Source of the DNA: DASSFZ01 sp035292585
Lineage (GTDB): Bacteria > Chloroflexota > Anaerolineae > Fen-1058
Direction: 5' to 3'
Length of the DNA: 64,000 bases
Assembly: GCA_035292585.1 (NCBI GenBank)
Contig: DATDPU010000089.1
Span: 100,559-164,558 of the forward strand
Shown here one piece after another: positions 1 through 12,514 of the stretch. The notes beneath the pieces are model-generated. The model was given only the letters and a program-made list of their open reading frames with translations, had not been told where the DNA came from and did not search any database. Positions within the stretch are counted from its first letter, which is position 1; every line of letters starts with the position of its first letter. The translations under genes and the position numbers were made by a program.

Positions 1-206
1 CGCGCCGACTTCTTGTAGGCTGTATCGGGCCGCAGCCCCATGTCGTGCATCGCGTACAAGATGCGCCGCTGCACCGGCTTCAGGCCGTCGCGCGCGTCGG
101 GTAGAGCGCGTGAGACGATCACGCTCATGGCATACGACAAGTAGGCCTGCTGCATTTCGCTATCGATATCGATCTGTCTGACGATCCCGATTTCTTTCGG
201 AGCCAT
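1..206 (-). CDS. gyrA: DNA gyrase subunit A, 5' end only (cut by window edge)
   Basis: The reverse strand from an ATG at 206 reads MAPKEIGIVRQIDIDSEMQQ and then YLSYAMSVIVSRALPDARDG and LKPVQRRILYAMHDMGLRPD. This is the N-terminus of type IIA topoisomerase A subunits, which cut and rejoin DNA and hold the catalytic Tyr (beyond the window). Only 68 codons are present; the gene continues past position 1. GyrA and ParC share this stretch, so GyrA is favoured only because it is the more universal of the two. A strong promoter lies about 50 bases upstream of the start. The sensor kinase gene lies upstream on the same strand but is separated by a terminator-like hairpin. Confidence 0.9.
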   Translation of the reverse strand, partial: MAPKEIGIVRQIDIDSEMQQAYLSYAMSVIVSRALPDARDGLKPVQRRILYAMHDMGLRPDTAYKKSA

Positions 207-253
207 GTAGCCTTGTCTCTATTCCAGGGCTGAGGGTCAGTTGGGCCGGCGCA

Positions 254-282
254 ATAGTAACTGAGCGAAACGCGCTTGTCAA
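254..282 (-). promoter_or_regulatory. sigma-70-type promoter for gyrA
   Basis: On the minus strand TTGACA (282-277), a 17-base spacer and TACTAT (259-254) form a near-consensus promoter. Transcription would start near 247, giving a leader of about 40 bases before the gyrA ATG. Confidence 0.8.
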
Positions 283-302
283 TCCCCCAGCGCCACATGC
301 GC

Positions 303-331
303 AAACCGGGTTTCTCCAAGAAACCCGGTTT
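303..331 (-). terminator. hairpin downstream of the histidine kinase gene (AAACCGGGTTTCT family)
   Basis: A perfect 13-bp stem, AAACCGGGTTTCT / AGAAACCCGGTTT with loop CCA, lies just past the kinase stop codon. It has no long T-run, so terminator function is inferred. The same hairpin family recurs at 36416, 41692 and 60846. Confidence 0.55.
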
Positions 332-360
332 GTCCAAATCGCAACTGCGGTCGCCACAAC

Positions 361-2445
361 TTAAGAGCTGGCGATCGGCAACGATACGGTGAACTGCGTG
401 CCTTGTCCGACCACGCTTTGGACGATCACCTGGCCGCCGTGTTGCTCGACGATCGATTTGACGATCGCCAGACCCAGCCCGGTCCCTTCCGTCGCGATCG
501 AGGTGCGCGTCCGATAGAACTTCTCGAAGATGTGCGCCTGATCTTCGACGCTGATCCCCGGCCCGTTGTCGATAACCATCACCTGCGCCTGCCCGTCCGC
601 CCTGAGCGCGCGGACGATGACTTTGCCCTCCGGTTGCGTGTACTTGATCGCATTGCTGACCAGATTGGCAAAGACCTGATGCAAGCGATCGGCGTCGGCC
701 TGAATCATCGGCAACGAGCTGCGCAGCTCAAGCGCCAACGCCTGATCGCGCGCAGCCGCTAAGGCGGTCGCTTCGGCGACCACCGATTGCAGCACCTCGG
801 CCAGCTGACACTCGCGCTTGACGATGCCGAACCCATCCTCGATCTTCTTCAGGTCGAGCAGATCGTCGATCAGCATGCGCATCCGCCGCAAGCCCGACTG
901 CGCGATGCTCAACGCTTCCAGCTGATCTTCGTTCATCGTCAGCGCGTCTTCGGCCAGCACGCCCAGCGCGCCGGACGTGAGGTGCAGCGGGCTTTTGAGA
1001 TCGTGCGCGGCCATGGCGATCGTCTCCGAGCGCAACGCCTCCAGGCGTTTGAAGTGGGTGATGTCGCGGATCACCGCCATCCAGCCGAGCGTATTCGCCC
1101 GCACATCGCGAATCGGGGCCAGATCGGCAAACAGGGCGCGATCGCCGTGAAACGGAATTTCCAATCCGACCGGCGCATCGAACTTCCCATCCAGCGCTTG
1201 TTGAAACGCATCGGTCAGCGCGGGCAACTCGATCATCTCCCAAACAGTCAGGCCGGCCGCCGGCGAATAATGCGGTTCAAACAAGCGGTCGGCGGCCGGG
1301 TTCATCAGGGTCACCCGGCCGGCCATATCGATCGCCAGCACCGCGTCGCCGGTGGAATCGAGCACCGCCTGCAGCTGGCGGCGGCCGCGCTCCACCTGAT
1401 CGAACAAGCGATAGTTGACCAACGCGATCGCCATCTGATCGACAATGGGGGCCAGCAAGGCGCAATCGGACTCGCTGTAGTAGTACGGCGTGGCGCACTT
1501 GAGAATAAACGCGCCCAAGATCTGGCCGCGATGCCACAACGGCAACGCGACGAGCGAGCGCAGGTGTTGCGCGCTGGCCACCCGCATCTCGACAAATGCC
1601 TGGTCGGCGTCCGTGTCTTTGGCAATGTAGGGGCGCGCCTGTTCGGCCAGCCACTCGATGACCGATCCGGCAAGCGCGTAGTTTGCCTTAGGATCGTCCT
1701 CGCCCGGCAGTGTCGCGCCGGGCGAGGAAAGCCGCACCTGCCCATTAGAGGGATCGATCAGCTCGACCTCAGCTTGATCGTACGAGACCAGCCGTTTGAT
1801 TTCGTGCAGCACCACTTCATACGAGCGCCCCACATTCATCAGGTCGGCGCTGACGGTCTGGTTGATCCGCACGATGATCGACAACTGGCGTTCGCGGCTG
1901 GCCGCCTCGGCGCTCTGGCGCAACTTGTCGATCACCAGCGCCAGATGGGTGGCGAAGACCATGATGGGAGCGCGATCGTCTTCCACCAGTTTAGGCGACT
2001 GCAGTACAATGGCCCCCAGCGCATGCTCGCGAGCCAGCAGCGGCGCGGCGATGTGCGGAGAAGCCTCCAACAGCTCGATGCCGCGCTTAACGGTGCGCGA
2101 ACGCGCCTCACGCGGGCCGGGCCGCGGCTCGCGCAGTGAATCGCGCACGTACACCGCGGCCTTTTGGCGCACCGCCTCGCCGAGTGTGAACGACTCGGCG
2201 ACCGGGATCTCATAGCCGATACCCCGCGCCCCGAAGAGCCGCTCCGCTGCCACCAGGATCGGTCGCGCCGCAGACGCATACACCACGCGAAAGCGATCCA
2301 GCATTCCGTCCAACAGCGCAATGCTCGACCGCAAGCCAGTCGCCTTCAGGCCGTCGCCCGCGGCGAGAAAAACATCCTCTTCGGTCGCAGCGGAGTTAAG
2401 TTGAATCGCGAGATCGCTTAACGGCTGCCAGAGTGAAGAACTCAA
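361..2445 (-). CDS. GAF/PAS sensor histidine kinase
   Basis: A 694-residue cytosolic sensor kinase. Visible order: GAF-like domain (about residues 20-175), second GAF-like domain (about 195-340), PAS domain (about 355-465), HisKA with phospho-acceptor His in AMAAHDLKSPLHL, then a HATPase_c domain with N-box NAIKYT, G1 DNGPGIS and G2 GTGLGLAIVK. No membrane segment is evident, so the signal is probably intracellular. The start is a TTG preceded by GAGGTGG; no better in-frame start gives a full first GAF domain. No response regulator is adjacent, so its partner is unknown; the OmpR-type regulator at 60918 is far away. The kinase assignment is firm; the stimulus is unknown. Confidence 0.9.
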   Translation of the reverse strand: MSSSLWQPLSDLAIQLNSAATEEDVFLAAGDGLKATGLRSSIALLDGMLDRFRVVYASAARPILVAAERLFGARGIGYEIPVAESFTLGEAVRQKAAVYVRDSLREPRPGPREARSRTVKRGIELLEASPHIAAPLLAREHALGAIVLQSPKLVEDDRAPIMVFATHLALVIDKLRQSAEAASRERQLSIIVRINQTVSADLMNVGRSYEVVLHEIKRLVSYDQAEVELIDPSNGQVRLSSPGATLPGEDDPKANYALAGSVIEWLAEQARPYIAKDTDADQAFVEMRVASAQHLRSLVALPLWHRGQILGAFILKCATPYYYSESDCALLAPIVDQMAIALVNYRLFDQVERGRRQLQAVLDSTGDAVLAIDMAGRVTLMNPAADRLFEPHYSPAAGLTVWEMIELPALTDAFQQALDGKFDAPVGLEIPFHGDRALFADLAPIRDVRANTLGWMAVIRDITHFKRLEALRSETIAMAAHDLKSPLHLTSGALGVLAEDALTMNEDQLEALSIAQSGLRRMRMLIDDLLDLKKIEDGFGIVKRECQLAEVLQSVVAEATALAAARDQALALELRSSLPMIQADADRLHQVFANLVSNAIKYTQPEGKVIVRALRADGQAQVMVIDNGPGISVEDQAHIFEKFYRTRTSIATEGTGLGLAIVKSIVEQHGGQVIVQSVVGQGTQFTVSLPIASS

Positions 2446-2549
2446 ACGCCACCTCGGTCAAGGGCGTCGGGCAGACAAGCGTGCGCCGAACCGCCCCCGT
2501 ACACGCCTAACATAGCAGAAGTCACCCCATCCCGCAAATGATGCCTTGG

Positions 2550-3347
2550 TCACCCCAACCCAACCTCGCGGACCAGCTCCATAAACCCGGCAATCAAACG
2601 CGCCAGCTCGGCGCGGCGCTCGACCATACGCGCCTCGATCTGACTGCACGCCTGGTTGAACCAGTCAATTCCGCGTGAACGCGCCAGCGCCGCATCCAGC
2701 TTCAGCGCCAGCCAGTCCGAGGCGTTGAGCGCGCCGATTTCCGCGCGCAGCGCGATGATCACGCCATCGAGCCGCTCGATCTCGGCCCGCAGCCAGTCTG
2801 CGCCGCCCGCCTGGTTTTCGCGCCCCGAGCCCGATAACCGCGCGGCAAGCGCCTGGAGCGCCGCTTGATCGCCGCGAGCATAGGCGGCATTGATCTCGGC
2901 CATCAGCGCGCCCCGCGCTGCCCGGTCCGCTTCATCCAGCGCCAGATCGGGATGCGCGCGCTTAGCCAGATCGCGATAGAGCAGCTTGAGTTCGAGCTGC
3001 GCGGTCGAGTCGAGCACAGGTGATGGGGTGCGCGCAGTGGCCTCAGCTCGATGGATCGACGCCTGGTAACCGGCAAACTGCTCGCGCCGTCCCCGCAACT
3101 GCCACTCGACCTCGGCTTCAAGTTTGGCGGCGTCTAAGCCGTTGCCGCGCATGCGCAGCAATTCGCGGCGCAGGCGGTACGCTTCGATGTGCAATTCCAG
3201 CGCGTCGAGTTCAGCCTGCGCCGGGCCGACGCGCGCCAGATAGGTCTGTCGAAACGCCTCGACCTCGATTTGCAGGTCCGCGCGTTCCTGCTCCAATCGA
3301 ACGACCTGATCGCGCCGCGCGTCCAACTCGGCTTGCAGATCGATCAT
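2550..3347 (-). CDS. coiled-coil protein with a J-domain-like HPD segment
   Basis: A 265-residue protein. Residues 1-60 are a charged heptad-like coiled coil (MIDLQAELDARRDQVVRLEQ). A central segment contains LYRDLAKRAHPDLALDEADR, with the HPD tripeptide that J-domains use to stimulate Hsp70 ATPase. A second helical, charged region follows. The start was placed at the ATG at 3347 because it has a clear AAAGGAG ribosome site; an in-frame start 17 codons upstream falls in a repeat. The J-domain is short of the classic four helices, so Hsp70 interaction is inferred. No dnaK is nearby. Alternative: a generic coiled-coil protein with a chance HPD, less likely given the flanking AKRAHPD context. 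Confidence 0.75.
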   Translation of the reverse strand: MIDLQAELDARRDQVVRLEQERADLQIEVEAFRQTYLARVGPAQAELDALELHIEAYRLRRELLRMRGNGLDAAKLEAEVEWQLRGRREQFAGYQASIHRAEATARTPSPVLDSTAQLELKLLYRDLAKRAHPDLALDEADRAARGALMAEINAAYARGDQAALQALAARLSGSGRENQAGGADWLRAEIERLDGVIIALRAEIGALNASDWLALKLDAALARSRGIDWFNQACSQIEARMVERRAELARLIAGFMELVREVGLG

Positions 3348-3370
3348 ATACTCCTTTAGCAGTTTCCTGA

Positions 3371-3415
3371 TCAAGCGGCAGTTGCACTGCCGCCGCACCG
3401 CAGTGCTGGCCGCTG
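3371..3415. repeat. palindromic GGCAGTTGCACTGCC-type intergenic repeat
   Basis: GCGGCAGTTGCACTGCCGC is a short palindrome. Related copies occur near 18485, 36905 and 46803, always between genes or at element edges. Confidence 0.6.
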
Positions 3416-3517
3416 CCCTACATTGGAATGGAGAGGATGGGCAGCGGTCATGCGGCGCGAACCGTAGATTGAGTAGTAACGACTTGCCCGTGTCCGACGC
3501 GGAGCGTCGGCGGGCCG

Positions 3518-3709
3518 CTAAGAGACTGTCTGAAAACTAACCCCCAAGTCACCACGCCTAGCGCGCCGCCTGCTCTCCTGTGGAGAGCAGGAAACGGCGA
3601 GACACGAAGAAAACTGGGCGCCTTCGTGTCTCCCCTGCACCGCCGCTGCGCGGCAGCGCAGGGGCAGGTGTGGTGGTGAGATGAAGGGCCTTTTCAGACA
3701 GGCTCTAAG
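3518..3709. mobile_element. MITE-like element with 19-bp terminal inverted repeats
   Basis: The left end CTAAGAGACTGTCTGAAAA (3518-3536) matches the reverse complement of the right end (3691-3709) at 17 of 19 positions. The 192-bp interior has smaller hairpins and no reading frame. No transposase is present, so mobility would depend on one encoded elsewhere. It sits between the rpoC terminator and the J-domain gene. Confidence 0.65.
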
Positions 3710-3712
3710 CGA

Positions 3713-3749
3713 AAACGGCAGCGATCGGGGGGTGTGATCGCTGCCGTTT
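3713..3749 (-). terminator. rho-independent terminator of rpoC
   Basis: A perfect 14-bp stem, AAACGGCAGCGATC / GATCGCTGCCGTTT with a 9-base loop, ends in TTTTCGC on the minus strand, 21 bases after the rpoC stop. Confidence 0.85.
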
Positions 3750-3769
3750 CATCCGCTATTACTGCCGGC

Positions 3770-8032
<4,263 letters not shown>

Positions 8033-8164
8033 TAAGGCCTCCTCTCAAGGGTTATGCCGCCACACTGTGGTTTTCAATAATTAGTGACGCTTATCGGTAA
8101 CCGGCTATTGGGGCGGACGTAGTCAGGAATACGTAATAATAAGAGTACCAGGCAAGCCAAAAGA

Positions 8165-8191
8165 AGCGCTGAATTATGTTCTTTCAGCGCT
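8165..8191 (-). terminator. prfB terminator
   Basis: On the minus strand AGCGCTGAA pairs with TTCAGCGCT and is followed by TCTTTTGG. An outer CCAGGCA/TGCCTGG pair (8148-8200) can extend the hairpin. It lies 54 bases after the prfB stop and insulates rpoC. Confidence 0.75.
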
Positions 8192-8244
8192 CCTGCCTGG
8201 TCGAGTCGTAAGTGGTTCAAATTATATCGATGTTATACAAAATG

Positions 8245-9346
8245 TCAAGATGGTTTTTTCCCGACCGTCGAGCGCAGGTATGCTTCCATAAACTCGTCTA
8301 AACGGCCATCCAAGACGGCCTGGGTATTGCCGATTTCATAGTCGGTACGGTGGTCTTTGACCATTTGGTACGGGTGGAGCACATAGGAGCGGATCTGGCT
8401 GCCCCACTCGGCCTTGACGTGCTCGCCCTTGAGCTGGGCCAGCGTTTGCCGCTGCTTCTCCTCCTCCAGTTCATACAACTTGGCCCGCAGGATTTTCAGC
8501 GCCGTCTCCCGGTTCTGGTTTTGGCTCCGCTCATTTTGGCACGAGATGACGATGCCGGTAGGCAGATGGGTCAGCCGGACCGCCGTGGCGTTCTTCTGAA
8601 CGTGCTGCCCGCCCGCGCTCGAAGCGCGGAACGTGTCGATCTTGAGATCGTTGGGGCTGATCGCGATCTCGCTATTATCGGGCAGATCGGGCCAAACCTC
8701 CACCAGCGCGAATGAGGTGTGCCGGCGATGGGCGGAATCAAACGGCGATAGGCGCACCAGCCGATGCACCCCCCTCTCCGCCCGCAGGTAGCCGAAGGCA
8801 TATTCGCCCACGATCGAAAGCGTCACGCTGCGAATACCGGCCTCCTCACCCTCCAGTTGGTCGAGGACCTCGGTCTTGAACCCTCGATTCTCTGCCCAGC
8901 GCAGATACATCCGTAACAGCATGGCGGCCCAGTCGGCCGCATCGATCCCGCCCGCTCCGGCGTGGATCGCCAGAATCGTATCGCCGCGATCGTGCGGGCG
9001 AGACAACAGCAGCTGAAACTCCCCCGTCTCGAACTCGCGTCGAATCGACTCGACTTCTTCCGTTAAACCTTCCGCCAGCGCTGGGTCTGTTTCGGCCAAT
9101 TCGACCAGTTCAAGCGCATCGTGCGCTCGTCGCGCCAGGCGGCTCCACTCCTCGATATCGGCCCGCAGCGCGTTGATCTCACGCATCACCCGTTGAGCCG
9201 CCTGCGCCTCGTTCCAGAAATCCGGCGCACTCGCCTGTTTCTCCAACGTCGCGATGCGCTGCTGCTTATGGGCGACGTCAAAGACGCTCCAGGACGGACT
9301 GGATTCTCGTGTTCAGTTCGGCCAGCGATTCTCGCAGCTCATCCAT
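8245..9346 (-). CDS. prfB: peptide chain release factor 2, with programmed +1 frameshift
   Basis: Release factor 2 ends translation at UGA and UAA. The GGQ loop (SSAGGQHVQKNATAVRLTH) is present. The true start is the ATG at 9346, behind GGAG. Twenty-two codons in, the frame meets CTT TGA C (9283-9277), the classical RF2 autoregulatory shift site, preceded by a GGAG anti-Shine-Dalgarno pairing motif. A +1 slip on CTT enters the long frame at GAC and gives about 366 residues, the usual RF2 length. Reading only the downstream frame from 9246 would wrongly remove about 33 residues. Regulation by RF2 level at the in-frame UGA is well established for this motif. Confidence 0.95.
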
Positions 9347-9359
9347 ACTGTAGCTCCAA

Positions 9360-9412
9360 TTACTTGTTTACCGGCTGCCTGTATACAAGTAGACAAGTAG
9401 CCGGTAGACCTT
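9360..9412. repeat. CTTGTTTACC/GTAGACAAGTAG intergenic repeat
   Basis: Degenerate copies of an ACTTGTTTACC-like word are followed by their reverse complements, so the spacer can fold into a hairpin. Sister copies are at 11152, 24575 and 47795. Confidence 0.6.
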
Positions 9413-9416
9413 CGCT

Positions 9417-10328
9417 CTACTCAAACAATCCTTCGACAAACGCTTCGGCGTCAAACGCCACGATATCGTCGAGCTTTTCGCCGGTCCCGAGGTAGCGTAC
9501 CGGCAGGCCAAGTTCGTGCGTGACCGCGAAGACCATTCCACCCTTCGCCGTCCCATCCAGTTTGGTGACGAGCACACCCGTCACCTCGACGGCTTCCTTA
9601 AACTGGCGCGCCTGCGCCAGCGCGTTCTGGCCGGTCGTGCCATCCAAGACCAGGTACGTTTCGTGCGGCGCGCCCGGCGCCGCCTTGGCGATCACGTTGC
9701 GCACCTTCTTCAGTTCCTGCATCAGGTTGTACTTGGTGTGCAAGCGACCCGCCGTATCGACGAGCGCCAGATCGAAGCCACGCGCCTGGGCCGCCTGCAT
9801 CGCATCGAACGCGATCGACCCCGGATCGGCGCCGGGCTGTCCCCCGATCACCTCGACGCCGACTCGCCCGGCCCACACGTCGAGTTGGTCGCCGGCTGCC
9901 GCCCGAAAGGTATCGGCGGCGACGAGCAAGACTTTATGACCGGCGCGTTTGTAGTAAGCAGCCAGCTTGGCAATGCTCGTGGTCTTGCCCGAGCCATTCG
10001 TCCCGACGACGAGCACCACCGCCGGTCGGGCCGCCGCCAACGTCCCGGGCTGGCTGGGCAGGCTGAGCATGGCGCGCAGTTCCTCTTTGAGCCGGCCCTG
10101 CAGCTCATCCGCGCGCACGACACCTTCATGCCGAGCGCGTTCCCGAAGCCGCTCAAGTAGCGCTTGCGTTGTCGCAACGCCCACATCGGCCTGAATCAGC
10201 GCCGCTTCCAGTTCATCCCACAGCTCAGGCGTGATCTCCGTCGCACCGAACAGGGTGGCAATCCGACCGAAGGCGGCCTTCCGCGTGCGAGCCAGTGTCT
10301 CTTTGAACGAAATCAACCGTTCGCGCAT
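9417..10328 (-). CDS. ftsY: signal recognition particle receptor FtsY
   Basis: A 303-residue SRP-type GTPase that docks the SRP-ribosome complex at the membrane. The short N domain (residues 1-90) precedes a G domain with P-loop GTNGSGKTTSIAKLA, DTAGRLHTKYNLM and TKLDGTAKGG. The acidic A domain of E. coli FtsY is absent, as in many bacteria. The start was set at the ATG at 10328 (MRERLISFKETLARTR); a longer frame upstream reads through promoter sequence. A TATAAT sits only 7 bases before this ATG, which suggests a leaderless transcript. Ffh is not in the window. prfB follows on the same strand after a repeat. Confidence 0.95.
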   Translation of the reverse strand: MRERLISFKETLARTRKAAFGRIATLFGATEITPELWDELEAALIQADVGVATTQALLERLRERARHEGVVRADELQGRLKEELRAMLSLPSQPGTLAAARPAVVLVVGTNGSGKTTSIAKLAAYYKRAGHKVLLVAADTFRAAAGDQLDVWAGRVGVEVIGGQPGADPGSIAFDAMQAAQARGFDLALVDTAGRLHTKYNLMQELKKVRNVIAKAAPGAPHETYLVLDGTTGQNALAQARQFKEAVEVTGVLVTKLDGTAKGGMVFAVTHELGLPVRYLGTGEKLDDIVAFDAEAFVEGLFE

Positions 10329-10335
10329 CGGCGCG

Positions 10336-10341
10336 ATTATA
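10336..10341 (-). promoter_or_regulatory. extended -10 box of ftsY, apparently leaderless
   Basis: On the minus strand TGGTATAAT is followed by 7 bases and the ftsY ATG. The usual -10 to start distance would place transcription initiation at or within one base of the ATG. No good -35 box is visible, consistent with an extended -10 (TGn) promoter. Confidence 0.6.
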
Positions 10342-10368
10342 CCATGACGCCGACGAGTTCCCCGCCTG

Positions 10369-10377
10369 TGATATAAT
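10369..10377 (+). promoter_or_regulatory. extended -10 box for the 10405 glycosyltransferase
   Basis: TGATATAAT matches an extended -10 and faces away from the ftsY promoter, giving a divergent pair within 45 bases. The leader would be about 20 bases and contains GAGG before the ATG. Confidence 0.6.
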
Positions 10378-10404
10378 CGCGCTGTAAAGTCAGCCGAGGT
10401 GCAC

Positions 10405-11136
10405 ATGCAGAGCCTATCTATCGTGATACCCGCCTACAACGAAGAAGCCAACGTCGCGGATGCCGTTCGCCGTGTCTCCAGCGTCGCGCAGCAGCTGGAC
10501 GCGGACTACGAAATCCTCGTCGTCAACGATGGCAGTCGCGATCGCACCGGCGAGCTCATTCGAGAACTCATTCCCAGCATTCCCAATTTGAAGCTGGTCG
10601 AGCACGCGCCCAACCGGGGTTACGGCGGCGCGCTCAAGGCCGGCTTCGCTGCGGCCGCCAAAGACCTGATTGCCTTCACACCGGCCGATAACCAGTTTGA
10701 CTTCGAGGAGATTCGCCGGCTGCTGGCTAAACTCACGCCCGATGTGGTGATGGTCAGCGGGCGGCGCGTCGACCGCAAAGACAGCCTGATCCGCAAATTC
10801 AACGGTTTCGGCTGGAACACCGTCGTGCGGTTGTTGTTCGGCTATTTGGTCAAAGACATCGACTGCGGGTTCAAGGTCTTCCGCCGCTCGGTTCTGGATC
10901 GGATTCACATCGAGTCGAACGGCGCCATGATCGACACCGAGATGCTGGCCGAGCTACGCGCGCGCGGCTACAAAATCGCCGAGGCGCCGGTGACGCACCT
11001 GCCGCGCCTGGCCGGCTCGCCGACGGGCGCAAATCTCAAGGTGATCGTGCGCGCCTTCCGCGATCTCTTTCGGTTCCGCCTGCGACTATGGCGCGAGTTG
11101 CATGACGAGAAACGCGCTGCGCGTGAGAGAGCCTGA
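10405..11136 (+). CDS. family 2 glycosyltransferase, DPM1/polyprenyl-phosphate sugar transferase-like
   Basis: A 243-residue GT-A fold enzyme. IVIPAYNEEANVADAV and VVNDGSRDRTGE are the nucleotide-binding signatures; FTPADNQFDFEEI carries the metal-binding acidic pair. It lacks the C-terminal membrane helices of some relatives, as expected for cytosolic dolichol/polyprenyl-phosphate mannosyl- or glucosyltransferase-type enzymes. The ATG at 10405 was preferred over the GTG at 10399 because GAGG is better spaced. The acceptor and sugar cannot be read from sequence. It is followed by a repeat and the molybdopterin genes, with no evident functional link. Confidence 0.85.
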   Translation: MQSLSIVIPAYNEEANVADAVRRVSSVAQQLDADYEILVVNDGSRDRTGELIRELIPSIPNLKLVEHAPNRGYGGALKAGFAAAAKDLIAFTPADNQFDFEEIRRLLAKLTPDVVMVSGRRVDRKDSLIRKFNGFGWNTVVRLLFGYLVKDIDCGFKVFRRSVLDRIHIESNGAMIDTEMLAELRARGYKIAEAPVTHLPRLAGSPTGANLKVIVRAFRDLFRFRLRLWRELHDEKRAARERA

Positions 11137-11151
11137 CCACGGATAATACGA

Positions 11152-11216
11152 AATACCTGTTTACCTGTTACCGGTCTACCCGTTTGCCTGTAAACAAGTA
11201 GCAGGTAAACAAGTAT
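11152..11216. repeat. TACCTGTTTACC/GTAAACAAGTA inverted intergenic repeat
   Basis: Iterated CTGTTTACC words are followed by their reverse complements (GTAAACAAGTAGCAGGTAAA), forming an imperfect hairpin between the glycosyltransferase and moaC. Same family as 9360, 24575 and 47795. Confidence 0.65.
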
Positions 11217-11225
11217 GCGCAACCT

Positions 11226-11714
11226 ATGAACGATCAGCCGCTCACGCACCTGGATAAACACGGGCATGCCCACATGGTTGACGTGGGCGCCAAGCCGGAC
11301 ACCCGGCGCACAGCCGTCGCGCGTGGTGAAGTTCAGCTATCCACGGAGACGCTCGCGCAGATTCTCAGCGGCGGCGCGCCGAAAGGCGACGTGTTCGCCG
11401 TCGCGCGCATTGCCGGCATCCTGGCCGCCAAGCGCACCAGCGAGCTCATTCCCTTGTGCCATCCACTGGCCCTGACGCACGTCGCTGTCGAGCTGCAAGC
11501 GAAGACCGGGACGCTCGTCGAGATCACCGCGCGAGTGGAGACGGTCGGCAAGACCGGCGCCGAGATGGAAGCGCTCACCGCCGTCAGCGTTGCGGCGTTG
11601 ACCGTCTACGATATGATCAAGGCGCTCCAACGCGACGCCCGTATCGGCAACATTCGCTTGATTGAGAAGCACGGTGGTAAGAGTGGAGATATCGTGTTGG
11701 AGGTGGGCGATTAG
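11226..11714 (+). CDS. moaC: cyclic pyranopterin monophosphate synthase MoaC
   Basis: A 162-residue MoaC, which converts the MoaA product to cyclic pyranopterin monophosphate in molybdenum cofactor synthesis. Family hallmarks: MVDVGAKPDTRRTAVARG, the ELIPLCHPLALTHV segment with the conserved Cys-His-Pro, and KTGAEMEALTAVSVAALTVYDM. Length is typical. The moaD-moaE fusion begins 15 bases downstream, so the two are surely co-transcribed. moaA is not in the window. No strong ribosome site precedes the ATG. Confidence 0.96.
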   Translation: MNDQPLTHLDKHGHAHMVDVGAKPDTRRTAVARGEVQLSTETLAQILSGGAPKGDVFAVARIAGILAAKRTSELIPLCHPLALTHVAVELQAKTGTLVEITARVETVGKTGAEMEALTAVSVAALTVYDMIKALQRDARIGNIRLIEKHGGKSGDIVLEVGD

Positions 11715-11729
11715 CGTCTGGAGGTTGGG

Positions 11730-12452
11730 ATGAGGATCGAAGTCCAGTTGTTCGCAACCTTGCGCGATCGGGCGGGCGCAAAAACCGTCTCGCTCGATCT
11801 GCCTGACGAGAGCGCCACAGTCGGCCAGTTGCTCGATCGCCTGGCGGCGACTTACCCGGCGCTGGCACTGGCGTTGCCTAGCACGATTGTCGCGGTGAAC
11901 CAGGAATTCGCTTTCCGCCCCACCCTACTCCACACCGGCGACGAAATCGCGTTGTTCCCACCCGTCAGCGGCGGGGCCGGTTTTCCGGAACTCTTCAGGA
12001 TCACCGACGGCTCGATCGACTTGAATGAGATCGTCGCGCAGGTGACGCGGCCGACCACCGGCGCGGTGTGCACTTTCACCGGGACCGTGCGCGGTCAGTC
12101 GGAGCAACGCGAAACCGCGCGCCTGGATTATGAGGCGTACACGCCGATGGCGGAAGCGAAGCTGCGGCAAGTGGCGCAGGAAATCCGCGAACGCTGGCCC
12201 CAGATCGAAGGCATTTCGATCGTGCAGCGCGTGGGGCGCTTAACGGTGGGCGAATTCACCGTGCTGATCGCCGTCTCGGCCGGGCATCGCTACGACGGCG
12301 TATTCGAGGCCGCGCGCTATGGCATCGACCGGCTCAAGGAAATCGTACCGGTCTGGAAGAAAGAGATCGGGCCGCGCGGGGAGGAGTGGGTCGAAGGCCA
12401 GTATCAGCCCACCCCGGCCGATGCGCACGGCGCGCCGATTTACGAACCTTGA
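11730..12452 (+). CDS. MoaD-MoaE fusion, molybdopterin synthase
   Basis: A 240-residue fusion of both molybdopterin synthase subunits. Residues 1-82 are MoaD (ubiquitin-like, ending PPVSGG); residues from about 88 on are MoaE (FRITDGSIDLNEIVAQVTRP; GAVCTFTGTVRG; VPVWKKEI with the catalytic Lys). MoaD must expose its C-terminal Gly-Gly for thiocarboxylation, so the internal GG at 81-82 implies cleavage after G82. Mycobacterium tuberculosis MoaX, a known MoaD-MoaE fusion, is reported to be cut at the equivalent glycine. GATGAGG-like sequence lies around the ATG. It is coupled to moaC by a 15-base gap. Confidence 0.93.
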   Translation: MRIEVQLFATLRDRAGAKTVSLDLPDESATVGQLLDRLAATYPALALALPSTIVAVNQEFAFRPTLLHTGDEIALFPPVSGGAGFPELFRITDGSIDLNEIVAQVTRPTTGAVCTFTGTVRGQSEQRETARLDYEAYTPMAEAKLRQVAQEIRERWPQIEGISIVQRVGRLTVGEFTVLIAVSAGHRYDGVFEAARYGIDRLKEIVPVWKKEIGPRGEEWVEGQYQPTPADAHGAPIYEP

Positions 12453-12514
12453 GCAAAGATCGGGGTTATAGATTGCGGCAGGAGGCTGCGCCCGATCAAC
12501 ACTTCGAGGGATGC

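Noticed and set aside
787..2139. 450-codon plus-strand frame over the histidine kinase gene
   Set aside because: Antisense to a gene with intact GAF, PAS, HisKA and HATPase motifs; composition is His/Gln/Arg-rich as expected for an antisense shadow.
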